DNA from: Liolophura sinensis
Lineage: Eukaryota > Mollusca > Polyplacophora > Chitonida > Chitonidae
Assembly (NCBI RefSeq): GCF_032854445.1
Contig: NC_088296.1
Span: forward strand, 12,934,706 to 12,998,705
DNA: 64,000 nucleotides
Reading direction: 5' to 3'
The stretch's first letter is position 1, and each line of letters starts with the position of its first letter. Under the pieces are notes generated by a model that was not told the origin of the DNA, did not search any database, and saw nothing but the letters and a program-made list of their open reading frames with translations. Shown piece after piece: positions 37,001 through 46,085 of the stretch. The position numbers and the translations under genes are program-made.

Positions 37001-40000
37001 CGGGAGAGGTGGGTAGAGGTTGATTGCAGATGTTGGCGCGGGATAGGTGGGTAGAGGTTGGTTCCAGATGTTGGCGCGGTATGGGTGGGTAGAGGTTGGT
37101 TGCAGATGTTGGCGCGGGATATGTGGGTAGAGGTTGGTTGCAGATGCTGGCAAGGGATAGGTGGGTAGAGGTTGGGTGCAGATGTTGGCGCATGATGTTG
37201 TGGGTTGGGTGCAGATGCTGGCGCGTGATGTTGTGGGTTGGTTGCAGATGTTGGCGCGTGATGTTGTGGGTTGGTTGCAGATGTTGGCGCGTGAAGTTGT
37301 GGGTTGGTTGCAGATTTTGGCGCGTGATGTTGTGGGTTGGTTGCAGATGTTGGCGCGTGATGTTGTGGGTTGGTTGCAGATGTTGGCGCGTGATGTTGTG
37401 GGTTGGTTGCAGATGTTGGCGCGTGATGTTTTGGGTTGGTTGCCTGAATAGAGGCTACTATTTGGCATTTACAAAATTAGTTAGAGCAAAAGCCTGACTG
37501 AAGTAAATTCACAGGTGGTCACATTTCACCGATTACCATTGTGACAATTTGCCAGCTATTATACTGTCGTTGCTGCTTTGGTATTACTCTCTGTATCTAT
37601 ATAAGTCTTTATATTTTATTCGTATATCAAGTGCAATGTCGTCTGTGTTCCCAGCCTGGCTAAACCCTACATTTCATTTCTTCTCTAAGGCTAAAGTGAT
37701 AAATCCTTGCCACGCGAAGAAACACAAATGAACACACCAGCAAAAGGATATTTTCCAAGCTGACGAAAATGTATCACTATCGAAGAGGTAAAACTGGATA
37801 GAAATGGCCTTTTGAACCCCCAGGCAGTCATAACGAGAAACCCGAAGACATTTAGGATAAATTCAGTAAAGATAATTGAATAGCCTAAAGTAAATAGTAC
37901 AACAGATAGATACGGTATACAAAACAATATAAACAACAACAACAAACAAATAGTTTCTTACAGCACACACAATTCCGGTCCAAAGCACGCGGAGTGTCAG
38001 TGATAAGCCTTGGTTGATGTAACATCTTCGTGAATTCCGCAAGTGAAAGATAACACTGGTTTCCATTTGACAATCGGTTGTACACTTCAAATTGTAAACA
38101 GCTCCAGATCTATGGTAGGCTATATTTCTTTTAGCGAGTCACCTATATTCAGCTGACTGTAAAACCGCTAATACTCGCTACCCAAATTGCGTTTAGTGAC
38201 TGACAAGTAACAACACAAGCTTTACACATAGAAATGTTGGAAGTCAATACTCTTGTAAGGAAAATACAGTTAGAATACTCTTTCTAATTCGTAACGTTAA
38301 ACCCCATACGCTTAGTTTCGGCACCAAGAACACATTACCTCGGATCACGTCATAATTATTCAAAACCAAGTGCATGATGGGCAATTATCGTGGAGAGTAA
38401 TTTGTAGCAGAGTTTACAGTCGATAGCAGTTTATGTAACTGGTGTCGCCCTCCGTCAAAACACTGAACTCCGAACAATATCATGCCAAGCATGCCAAGTG
38501 CTGGATTTTGAATGATTTTGACGTCACCGGGGGCCATGTGTTCTTGCCGTCGAAACCGCACTTTACCATTATGAATTAGAAAAAGTGTTTTCCTTGTACG
38601 AATATGACCTTCCTACCTGTCCACCAGTGTAGCTTGACTCGCTAAAAGAAATACATTATAGGTTCAAACGGCGATCTGACCGGCTTCTAGCCGGGCGAAT
38701 CCATTTAAAATGCATAACAATGGAATTAACACAATGTGTTACATTCGAGGGCACAACAGTAAATCGTAATCTAGGGACTGTATGGAAGGCACTCGTATAT
38801 CAATCATCAACCGTAATGGACGCTCAAAGTCAATACTAGCAATACCTAATTCCCAAAACTGCGTTCAACGCACACCTCCAAATAGAGTGTGTGAGTGCTT
38901 GGAGTTTAATGTCTTACTTAACAATTTTTCAGTCAAATGACGACAAAGGAATCCTTAGAGTGCATGTAATGTGCCTCCTTGTTGCAGGACGGATTTCCAC
39001 CGCCCTTTTATGTAGTGCTGCTTCACTGAGACGACATACCGAAGGCAAGTAAGCCGCTCCGTCCGAACCATTATACTGATACGGGTCAATCAGTCGTTGC
39101 ACAATCCCCTCACCTCCAAATTGAAAGCACACGTATATATAAAGTAAGACGTCAGGAGGCAGTCATGCAAAAAGGAGCAGCCAAACTCTTTCAATGATAC
39201 GCCAAAAAATGTTACATAGTTGCTTAAAAACCTCCTTGCAACTAGACAGGAAATAATCCCCCTGTCGCTCAAGCCAAATCAACCGCTCACAATGACAGAT
39301 CATCTGAACAGTGATGATAGGGCTTTCCCAGAATGAGGGTGTTTGTTATATCATAGGTTTAGCCCACAAAATAGGCCACCTAAAGTATTCATTACTGACC
39401 ATGGGCCTAATGACCATGGGCCTACTGAATCCTAAATACCGGTCAGGCCTTGAAGAGGATTTATTTATTTATTTGATTGGTGTTTTACGCCGTGCTCAAG
39501 GATATTTCACTTACACGACGGCGGCCAGCATTATGGTGGAAAGAAACAGGGCTGAGCCCGGGGGAAACCCACGACCATCTGCAGTTTGTTGGCAGACCCT
39601 GTGAACTGGTAATGTGAACTATACACACATCTAGGAGGTTGTAACGCGATGTAATATTACGATATGCTGACACCTAACAAGTAGTACGTCAAATCGGACA
39701 GGACACAAAACATCCATACTTTTCGCAACACTGAGCTTTCGGTGGAATTAAATATAAACGTACTATACATTATCGTTGTATATTTACTATATCAAAAAAA
39801 ATTATCTTATATAAAGCGCAATAAAAACACACCAGTTTTTGTGTTTAATTTTTTCTCCGTAAGTGATATGTTATGCTCTAGAAGAATCTTGCAGCCAATA
39901 CACATATTCCATTTGTTTTTATTTATTTAAATATGATTGCTTGCACCAGCATGGAACTTTGGATTAGTTTAAAACGTTTAAAGTTGCATATATATCAAAT

Positions 40001-43000
40001 ATATACAAATAATATTTGGTTCACGTAATCATATTTTTATTATGATGGGAATTTCCCGAGGGAAAAAAGGGAGTAAACTGGCAAACCGACTCTTGACCTT
40101 CTTCAGATAAAACAAAAGGGATGGATCACAACATTCGAATGTTTCGCGGGCATCTTGAAGTCTGTGTAATCGTACATATCAATGGTAAAACAAGGGTACT
40201 GTTTCTGGAACATTTTGTTGCAAAAGGTCCTTTATCAGCAGCCAAATAGTGTACTATGCACGCCTGCAATCCTTCGTATATCCATATGGGCCGTTTTGTT
40301 CTAGAATTAATATACCCGAATAGCTAACCGAATAGCTAACCGAATAGCTAGGTATTAAGCACAAAGGGGAAGGAGTCACAGAGTTTCTGGATACTGAGTC
40401 TATTCACATTTGCAAAATAATTAAACTCATTGCAACATTTAAGAAACTTGACTGAAGCCGTTTGATGGAATACAATAGACATAGCTTTTGTAGTAATACT
40501 CGTGACGTTGTGGTGACGTATTGGTGACACAACAGACCAGATCTGACAGATGCTACAAGGACAGGAGATATGTACACGTCACATGCATAACCACATACCC
40601 GTTTTTGAGATGTCGTACAGTGGATTTGTCGATGCCGTGATGCTCTAGAACGGAATCGCTGTTGTCCGCATCTTCAATAAATACAATCTGAAAGCAGATG
40701 CATTCGAAGTGGAAGGGTTGTAAACGTTGTTATGTATAGCCTACAATGCCATTTTCGATTTCTCTGTCATTCTGTTTAGCAGTGATATATATTGTGCGAT
40801 GGTCCAAAAATCAAGTCAAATTCCATCAAAGTCATTTTTCCGAAACAGGGAAAACTTTGCCTCTCCCACAATGAAAGTACTTCTTTGTTAAATTTTAACA
40901 GAGTTTACTTTGTTAACCATCTTTTAACAAAGTGCTTGTTAAAACTAATCAACTACTCTGTTACTGGTCGTATTCTAGGAATAGGTAACAGTGACTTTAT
41001 TAAACCTGAACAGGCAGCGCCCTCTACAATATCGCGCCGTGATTCTGCAACGATAAAGCGAGGGTCTGGAGAGATGGAAGAGAGAGGATTCTGCTCTCCA
41101 GCCCTAGTATGTATACCTAATTTGGTGCAGTTTAAAGAGAAAACGTAACCAACTTCTAGAATCAGCATGTAAAGGTCGAAGCGAAACAACAACAAAGCTA
41201 GCACGCGAAGCAACAACAAAGCTAGCACGCGAAACAACAACAAAGCTAGCACGCGAAGCAACAACAAAGCCAGCACGAGGACAATTGTCATAGCTAGGCC
41301 AATCCACGATCGACTAAACCTGCTTCTGCAAACGAATTTGTTAGCATTCAGAACTGTTCAGAGCCTAAGTGTATTGTTACCAACAGCCAGAGGCTATACT
41401 GATGAATTCATTTATTTCAATTGTTTAATTCATTTATGGTATACATAAATTTATGATATGTAACAGCTAGGCCTACTGCAAATTGATATTAACAGCGAGT
41501 GTGCTGAAGGTTGAAATGTACAGCCTTAGGCTCAGATAAATTCTGCTACTTGTGTCTTTCAGTATAACTATATGTTATATCCATTATAGGGGCCTCAGTT
41601 GGTTAGCGCGCTAGCCCAGCGTAATGACCCAGGAGCCTCTCACCAATGCGGTTGCCGGGAGTTCAAGTCCATCTCATGCTGGCTTCCCCTCCAGCGAGGG
41701 GAAGGTCTGTCAGCAATCTGCGGATGGCCGTAGATTTTCCCCGGGCTCTGCCCGGTTTCCACCCACCATAATGCTGGCCGCCGTTGTATAAGTGAAATAT
41801 TCTTAAGCACGGCGTAAGACACCAATCAAATAAATAAATAAATATATCCATTGTGCTGTTCTATCTCTGTGTCGAAATGTTGGTGGTATGTTCTCAAATT
41901 TTCTTCGGTGTTTTACAGATTTTCCAAGATTTCCAGGTGGTGTAAAATATTGTTGCCGTTCTGTTACGGTCCCAAAAACATCTGTACGCAGTCTCTACAG
42001 AGAACATAACTGGAAATACAGATGGTAAGTGTTAATTTCAGTGCGACCCTTTTTTTTGAAAACTAAATCAAGCATTTAAACGGGAATCCTGTAAGTCTAG
42101 AATTGTTACATGTAATAACTATACAATCCCTTATAGCAGATTAAACAAATAAAACTCAGGTGTTTACCCAAACAAAACATTTCTTGCCTAGGTTGCTTGC
42201 ACCATCTCTCATTACATCAGTTAAATACAATCGTTTATCCATATATAATTGTAAGCACCATTATTTTTGTGGTAGAGAGGCTACACTGCATGTAACATTT
42301 TATCATTTCCTGATAAATTGTTTGAGTGTACAATTGAATTACTAAATTTTTAGCCATGTCAGTCTTTTATTTTGCAGCCAAGCCAACAGATAGGTGACGG
42401 TACCGGACAGGTCGAGGTTCCTATACAGTGACCCTTTCGCTTCACAAGGACTTCTAACCCAATGCTTTCGTCAGCTCCATACTATTAGGATAGATCCTCT
42501 TCAGTGCTGTCACGGCAATGCGTGAAGTTCTGGATTTACGATTCACATTTGATTGTGTATTTAACGTGACAAACGTACACAAGTGATCTACATGTTCCTG
42601 TGATCTACATGAACAGCTGTAAGCCAAGGATATGAGTGAAGGCCTTTCAGAGTAAATAGGAGGTACAAGGTGTGATGGCTTACAGCAGATTTTCTTCTTG
42701 CAATCGGATAATTCGGTAGATAAGTCGTGTCTTACAATGGAAAGAAATTCCAGAGGAATTCTGACTCAACACTGTTTAAGTAATTAGGATAGTGCTTGAA
42801 GTCCTAAATATTGGCGCCACACTGTCTTTGAAACATGTAAAAAAAAGTGTTTAGCCTAACTTCTTGTTTTATGCAATCTTTTATGTAAAGCTCAACAGGT
42901 AATCCAGAGTTTTTCTCTGATTGGTTATATGCTATTCAGTTTATACTCGGTTTATTGGACAGATGGTGGAGAGATATTAGTCAAATAAATAAACCAAGAA

Positions 43001-44690
43001 AATGGATGTAGGTATTTGTAATTACTCTTTTATTTGACATTTATAAATGTAATAATGTTTTCTTTTGTACATCACCATATTTTTTTTATTATTCGCAATC
43101 TGTTGTTATGGTTACATGGCATCTCGTTAGTTTCAGACCAGTGGGTTAACAGATAGAGTTATCCATTGGTCGTGTTGCTGGTTGCAGAGTATACGGACTG
43201 TATTCCTAGCTGCTAAACAGGATGCTACTGGTTACACAGCTGCGCATGACAGTTCTTATACGGCAGTGGGCCACTGGTCACAGGGTTGTGTCACTGGTTA
43301 CACAGCTGTGCATGATAGTGCTTACAGGGCAGTGTGCCAACGGTCACAGGGTTGTGTCAGCTACTGAGCAGGATGCCACAGGTTACACAGTTGTGCATGG
43401 CAGTGCTTATAGGGCAGTGTGCCACTGGTCACAGGGTTGTGTCACTGGTTACACAGCGGCGCATGATAGTGCTTACAAGGTAGTGTACCACTGGTCACAG
43501 GGTTGTGTTACTGTTTACAGAGCATTGCTGTTACTGGTTATTTAAGCAACTGGTTATGGAACAGTATGGTACTGGTTGTGAAGTAACACAGTACTGGTTA
43601 TAGAGCAGTGTGGTTAGAGATCAGTGCTATGGATGAGAACGTTAATGGTAATGAGCTTTTTGTGTGACAGTGAACAAATCCAGTCGACAAATTAGTATGA
43701 TTTATTGACAAATTACGATAAATTAGAGAGAGTAGCTAACAAGTTACAAAGTTGAATTTAGCACATTTCTTTGCTATGTTAATAAGCAGTTACGTTGAAT
43801 TAACAGATTACTTTGCAGAATTGCTACAAAGCAATTTATTAATCTGACAGACTAGTTTGTTAAAAGTTTACATGGTAGTTTGTTAAATTAACACTTTACT
43901 TTGATAAATGAATAAACAAAGCAACTTTGTTAAAATTAATTTAACAAAGCACTTTGTTGACAACATAGAACAAAGCACTTTGTTAAACTCTTTGTTTAAT
44001 AGTAAAAAAAGTAGTTTTTCAGTGTATGACAAAAACGAGCTATACATATGTTCCTATACCATAAGCAAAACACTGGCGAAGGTCTGGGCTTTACTGGGGG
44101 TTTCCCCTCTCATAAACTTGACTGCCATCATATAAATAAACAAATTTCAAGCACGGATGCTTACATAAGTAAATAAATGTAAATAGAAAACAGTGCGTGG
44201 GCATGGGTATTCCATTGCCTAACTCTATCACTGGAAACGTGGGCGGATGTGCACGTTTTGGAAACGTGACACATGTCCAGTTAGCACCCCCAGAAGGCTG
44301 TTGTCTTTTATAGGTTGGAACTAAAATTTTTTTTTATCATTTATCATCAATCGAAACTTTACAGTAACGTCTCAAAGGACGACTAACAACAAGATTGTGG
44401 ATTGTGGTTTGGCTCAAACGCCTTGTAACCCACAAAGCACCTCATTAACATAGAGCAGTTACCGGTTTCTGTCTCTGAAACATGGCAATGGTTTTTCTTA
44501 TCCACAGTACCTCTAACTGAAGATATTATACGCTGTCTTTATCACTTACCTTGTTCCCAGTGACACCCATTATCCTGTTCTCAAGAATTTCCATAGGAGA
44601 AGAAGTGGTTGAATGAATGAACGTCCCTATGAAGACCTGACTTTTGTCTGAAAGTGTTTTCGTACATTCCATGTTGACTGTTCTTCTCAT
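22023..44690 (-). CDS. GDA: Guanine deaminase, complete, 13 coding exons
   Basis: Exons (high to low): 44690-44550, 40687-40599, 35806-35635, 35250-35163, 32702-32600, 29738-29711, 29213-29106, 27656-27549, 26792-26695, 25648-25581, 24094-23945, 22948-22802 and 22075-22023. The splice gives 450 residues against 454 for human GDA. GDA is a cytosolic amidohydrolase that deaminates guanine to xanthine in purine catabolism. Seen: THTHAPQ (H88, H90), NGTTTVSYF, TPRF, THISE (H245), LAHG (H284), SHCANSN, GLGTD (D335), LSTLGGA and GNFQVGKDFDALLI. The five residues match the known human zinc ligands H82, H84, H240, H279 and D330. The first in-frame ATG is at 44690; the next, at 44672, has a better Kozak context (AACATGG) and would give 444 residues. 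Introns range from 384 bp to 4.8 kb and hold most of the window's minisatellites. Confidence 0.96.
22386..22737. mobile_element. hAT-like MITE
   Basis: 352-bp block with imperfect terminal inverted repeats: left caggcgcgtcggaagca; right end, reverse-complemented, cagtggcgtcggaagca. The subterminal tacgg and ggtac motifs are also mirrored. CAG-GCG ends are typical of non-autonomous hAT elements. A clean 8-bp target duplication is not evident, and no transposase is present. Lies in GDA intron 12. Confidence 0.65.
22802..22948 (-). CDS. GDA: GDA exon 12
   Basis: Residues 385-433. MGLDDVIGNFQVGKDFDALL, then LVQKFIYQ. Acceptor ttccag, donor gtcagt. Confidence 0.95.
23193..23345 (-). mobile_element. 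SINE family A, 5'-truncated
   Basis: On + it starts with (attt)n, then gattggtgctttacgccgta, and runs to gcaagaccttcccacgta. Lies in GDA intron 11. Confidence 0.88.
23440..23660 (+). repeat. SINE-like repeat with a related 3' end
   Basis: Ends in ctccgtcatattataaataa, then cttgagcacggagttaaaca and gcagtcaa, resembling the 3' end of family A but with a different body. A similar 3' end is at 44045-44170. Confidence 0.45.
23945..24094 (-). CDS. GDA: GDA exon 11 (fifth zinc ligand)
   Basis: Residues 335-384, starting D335 MSAGYSPSVLDAMRSS and ending FKLSTLGGAT. Acceptor ctgttag, donor gtatac. Confidence 0.95.
24145..24520 (+). repeat. 29-bp minisatellite, ~13 copies
   Basis: Unit gacaacagtgtggtaggcac plus agtcacagc, only a few variants. 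Starts about 50 bases upstream (gene sense) of GDA exon 11. Confidence 0.92.
24930..25415 (+). other. 161-codon open frame antisense in GDA intron 10, unrecognised
   Basis: Non-repetitive open frame on the strand opposite GDA. The last ~95 codons look more protein-like (DYFESKTEQRRQRDS, a Cys-rich stretch MMCSCRDDSRYC, then RGPWRRV and ETMALQRAVHSGLHSLQNSR) and richer in G+C than the surroundings. They follow an acceptor-like tttaccagcag near 25120. I recognise no domain. It could be a terminal exon of a nested gene, a retrocopy remnant or chance. Confidence 0.3.
25581..25648 (-). CDS. GDA: GDA exon 10
   Basis: Residues 312-334, SGILDVRELLNRGIKVGLGT. The codon for zinc ligand D335 begins here and is completed in exon 11. 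A 27-bp minisatellite starts ~25 bases upstream of the acceptor. Confidence 0.95.
25675..25895 (+). repeat. 27-bp minisatellite, ~8 copies
   Basis: Unit ttaacaaagaaacacaaata plus acattgc. Starts ~25 bases from the GDA exon 10 acceptor. Confidence 0.92.
26040..26212 (+). repeat. 17-bp minisatellite, ~10 copies
   Basis: Unit cgtaaagcagatatagt. Lies in GDA intron 9. Confidence 0.88.
26311..26560 (+). repeat. Dispersed cassette copy carrying an 18-bp minisatellite
   Basis: Left arm ctaattctgcttgagccatg (26311) matches 33034. The middle, 26335-26515, is ~10 units of gtcaaagttgctaggggc. The right arm, with ttgaaccattaacatgaaca, matches the right arms at 33080, 34595 and 37450. Confidence 0.6.
26695..26792 (-). 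CDS. GDA: GDA exon 9 (fourth zinc ligand)
   Basis: Residues 280-312. TILAHGVYLTEAEL carries H284, then SHCANSNAS. Acceptor tttcag, donor gtaagt. Confidence 0.96.
27549..27656 (-). CDS. GDA: GDA exon 8 (third zinc ligand)
   Basis: Residues 244-279. THISE gives H245; then NYADVYDKHNLLTPK. Acceptor ttacag, donor gtactg. Confidence 0.96.
27755..27915 (+). repeat. 24-25 bp minisatellite, ~6 copies
   Basis: Unit cttcaaacagttcctgtaaa plus gccga. Lies in GDA intron 7. Confidence 0.85.
28120..28372 (-). repeat. Dispersed cassette right arm in GDA intron 7
   Basis: On the - strand it reads gccactatttaaacatttac, then acagggtaaaccctaactga, and further on ggcatacgtatgtctgtttt. It adjoins the 19-bp minisatellite at 28376-28565. 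The same sequence follows the minisatellite at 34485-34590 in opposite orientation. Confidence 0.65.
28376..28565 (+). repeat. 19-bp minisatellite, ~10 copies
   Basis: Unit cacctctcatacaccccag. The same unit, inverted and with about five copies, is at 34485-34590. Confidence 0.93.
29106..29213 (-). CDS. GDA: GDA exon 7
   Basis: Residues 208-243. LTPVITPRF, then ELLQKLGQLAQETQLPIQ. Acceptor caatcag, donor gtgaga. A decayed copy lies inverted in intron 4 at 34315-34413. Confidence 0.95.
29711..29738 (-). CDS. GDA: GDA exon 6 (28-nt microexon)
   Basis: 28 nt encoding R(split)FIDSVLDRK, residues 198-207. Acceptor tttgtag, donor gtcaga. Needed to keep frame between exons 5 and 7; easy for gene finders to miss. 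Confidence 0.88.
29970..30550 (+). repeat. ~43-bp minisatellite, ~13 copies
   Basis: Unit gtatggatgaaaccagagtg, then cctggagtaaaccatgcacc and ttt, moderately diverged. Lies in GDA intron 5. Confidence 0.92.
30955..32270 (+). repeat. 82-bp satellite array, ~16 copies
   Basis: Unit begins ctatactgttgatttttgta and includes gatacatcgtgactagccct and gttacgcggaatggt. Homogeneous (about 95% by eye), with two variants ending in gttg or gtag. One unit near 31940 lacks the tttttgtaccatgat segment. It fills nearly half of GDA intron 5. Confidence 0.95.
32600..32702 (-). CDS. GDA: GDA exon 5
   Basis: Residues 164-198. KGQRAYVGKVNMD, then CPEYYRELTENS. Acceptor tacccag, donor gtacga. Confidence 0.94.
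33034..33175 (+). repeat. Dispersed cassette copy without a minisatellite
   Basis: Left arm ctaattctgctcaagccatg (33034) is joined almost directly to the right arm (caatttacatgaacagttaa, then cgtatttcaccggttaccag). The position where other copies carry arrays is occupied by only ~25 bases. Confidence 0.6.
33550..33805 (-). mobile_element. SINE family A, full length
   Basis: From the (attt)n tail complement to gctaaccaactgagccacgg plus agacccc. On the - strand the head shows A-box tggctcagttgg. Lies in GDA intron 4. Confidence 0.93.
34315..34413 (+). pseudogene. Inverted, decayed copy of GDA exon 7
   Basis: Matches exon 7 (29213-29106) at about 85% by eye on the opposite strand, with the GTGAG donor retained at 34414. 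It carries an in-frame TAG after the S-R position, a 4-base deletion and further lesions, so it cannot code. Its downstream flank (cttttttatttct block, 19-bp minisatellite and cassette arm) matches intron 7 in the same order. Confidence 0.88.
34414..34870 (+). repeat. Intronic part of the inverted GDA duplicate, with cassette arms
   Basis: 34485-34590 holds about five 19-bp units (gaggtgctggggtgtatga). 34591-34720 is the cassette right arm (gccactatttaaacatttac, aaaccccaactgatgtaaat). 34730-34870 matches the f-block at 47370, 52660 and 58785 (cttccaacttcattgaaaac). Confidence 0.7.
35163..35250 (-). CDS. GDA: GDA exon 4
   Basis: Residues 135-163. LLNNGTTTVSYFGTTH, the conserved N-G-T-T-T strand of GDA. 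Acceptor ttattcag, donor gtgagt. Confidence 0.95.
35635..35806 (-). CDS. GDA: GDA exon 3 (first two zinc ligands)
   Basis: Residues 77-134. FFTPGFIDTHTHAPQY holds H88 and H90, followed by WLSWYTFPTEAKF. Acceptor ttttcag, donor gtaatg. Confidence 0.96.
36195..37440 (+). repeat. 38-bp minisatellite changing to a 33-bp minisatellite
   Basis: 36195-37180 has ~26 units of gagcttgggtgcagatgttg, then gcgcgagataggtgggta. A 114-bp (three-unit) higher-order repeat is visible at 36570-36911. From 37190 the unit becomes a 33-mer (gatgttggcgcgtgatgttg, then tgggttggttgca), about 8 copies. Both share gcagatgttggcgcg. Long open frames here on both strands are artefacts. Confidence 0.94.
37449..37600 (+). 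repeat. Dispersed cassette right arm after the 33-bp array
   Basis: ggctactatttggcatttac, then gtaaattcacaggtggtcac, tttcaccgattaccattgtg and cagctattatactgtcgttg. Matches 34595-34720 and, inverted, 28372-28240. Confidence 0.65.
38886..39117 (-). mobile_element. SINE family B, head missing
   Basis: Shares the block from gagtgcttggagtttaatgt to ttatactgatacgggtcaat with 1815-2040 at high identity. Lies in GDA intron 2. Confidence 0.75.
39461..39601 (-). mobile_element. SINE family A, 5'-truncated
   Basis: (attt)n, then gattggtgttttacgccgtg to gtttgttggcagaccct. Lies in GDA intron 2. Confidence 0.88.
40599..40687 (-). CDS. GDA: GDA exon 2
   Basis: Residues 48-77, IVFIEDADNSDSV then RHLKNG. 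Acceptor ctttcag, donor gtatgt. Confidence 0.93.
41165..41285 (+). repeat. 24-bp minisatellite, 5 copies
   Basis: Unit gcgaagcaacaacaaagcta plus gcac. Lies in GDA intron 1. Confidence 0.92.
41589..41846 (+). mobile_element. SINE family A, full length
   Basis: Starts ggggcctcagttggttagcg, has the B-box-like gagttcaagtcc, and ends in (aaat)n. A short deletion removes part of the A box. Confidence 0.93.
43205..43530 (+). repeat. 66-bp minisatellite, ~5 copies
   Basis: Unit ggttacacagctgtgcatga, then gtgcttacagggcagtgtgc and cactggtcacagggttgtgt. Lies in GDA intron 1. Confidence 0.9.
43740..44010. repeat. Cluster of TTAACAAAG/CTTTGTTAA palindromes
   Basis: Many near-palindromic motifs such as ttaacaaagcactttgttaa occur within 270 bases. 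A smaller cluster is at 40870-40950. Possibly a decayed MITE array. Confidence 0.5.
44045..44170 (+). repeat. SINE-like 3' fragment
   Basis: gcgaaggtctgggctttact, then actgccatcatataaataaa and caagcacggatgcttacata, with an aataaat tail. Related to but not identical with family A. Confidence 0.4.
44550..44690 (-). CDS. GDA: GDA exon 1
   Basis: Residues 1-47, with QVFIGTFIHST then SPMEILENRIMGV, the amidohydrolase N-terminal strand of GDA. Donor gtaagt. The frame upstream stays open to a TAA with no ATG; alternative start at 44672. Confidence 0.9.
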
Positions 44691-45499
44691 GACATCTGTT
44701 GTTGCGATTTTCTCCACGAGCCTTAATGCTAGATCGCCCTGTGTATCCCTACCATACCTTATTTACGTACTTAGTTTAGACGACCGCCCACGTAGATTGC
44801 GTCGTGCTGGAGGTTCTAAGCCCACAGAAAGACACACTCACAAGCTTCACCACAAAATCACGTCACACAAACATACCCATGGTCACGACAGAAACCGGTG
44901 TATTCATCCGCACGGTTGACCTACTTTCAATATTAGATTAGTCCGTCCCGCATTGAAATCATTAAATTTTGTACACTCCAAGCTTCGAGGAGACGCTTAG
45001 CGATAATCGTCGATTAATACCTACGAAGAATCTATGGGGAGCCTTTGTCATTTTAATAACTGTGTATCATGTTATTTTCAAATATAAACAGATACAGTGT
45101 GCACAACGTTCCGTATTTGCATATCAGTCTAGAGAAAACAGTCGTGGTTCAAATGGGGTGTTTGAATTCTCCGGCCATACATGCTTAGCCGCCTAGATAC
45201 GGAACGCGCTCTGTTCAAACAGGGACAAGGGCAGAGAACGTTATTTATGTTAGTCACTTCCCTTTAACTCATTTAATGTGAAATATGACAACGAAATAGT
45301 GAATGTTCATGTTCAATATTTAGGCTAATAATACAGAAATAAACACAAAATGTGACCCCGCCTGTTCATGTAATGAAAATTCCACGATGACCCTTCTGTT
45401 TTTCATCAGCATTTGAGATATTTCAAAAACGAAGTCGAAAGGCAAATCGGTATCACCACCACAACAAGCCACACCCACTCCAATGTTATTTCACTGTTA

Positions 45500-46085
45500 G
45501 CTGTACCGATAACTAAAAATATTGAGGGGGGGGGGCAATATAGTTTGCGTCATTAGATTTCTCGTGACAAAATACATGGGAACAGCAGCTTCCGAACCAC
45601 ATTTTAGCAAGTGTACGTAGTCTGACTTACTTTGATGATTATAATTTGTCTTCCTTCCAAGTGGAATGCAAACCTAGCCTCCACATGTACATGAATTAAG
45701 TTCCGCGGTGGATGGATATGGGAAACAGAATGTGGGTGTATTTTATACCGTCTGTTCTAAAAAAAAGGATAATTAGAACTGAACCACATAATAAGGAACC
45801 AATCGACCCGGATCAGCGCAAGCACGTGTTGTTAAAAAAATTTAGCCTGGTTTGTGTTCATTACAGCATGTTGCTGAGTATGGCAACACAGTGTATGTCG
45901 TCATCAATGTTTTAAAGTTACCTACAGCCAAAATAATTAGTCAGGGTGTAATGTTATTTGCACCATTTGAATTCTCGTCACAAAATACGTTGAATAAGTT
46001 ATTCTGTCCACATTTCAAGAATGTTACCCAATAGAAAGTATTTCCGTGGGAGAGCAATGCCGTTTGCACCATTAAGTACACGGTT
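45500..46085 (+). repeat. Dispersed unknown repeat, two to three copies
   Basis: 45505-45580, 45900-46000 and 46030-46080 share gggggcaatatagtttgc/caccatt followed by gatttctcgtgacaaaatac-like sequence. An inverted relative lies at 61370-61480. No terminal repeats identified. Confidence 0.5.

Noticed and set aside
36069-37468. 374- and 350-codon Pro/Thr/Ser-rich frames on the - strand and a 133-codon frame on +
   Set aside because: Three units of the 38-bp array make 114 bp, so frames stay open by chance; mutually overlapping frames on both strands show it is the repeat.
37885-38085. Exon-like - strand frame ending at a GTAAGA donor in GDA intron 2
   Set aside because: The GDA frame is complete without it and inserting it would break the join between exons 2 and 3; no family recognised.
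40792-41148. 118-codon + strand frame in GDA intron 1
   Set aside because: Includes part of the AACAAAG palindrome cluster; no domain recognised.
44644-44919. 91-codon + strand frame
   Set aside because: Antisense to GDA exon 1; shadow of the real coding exon.
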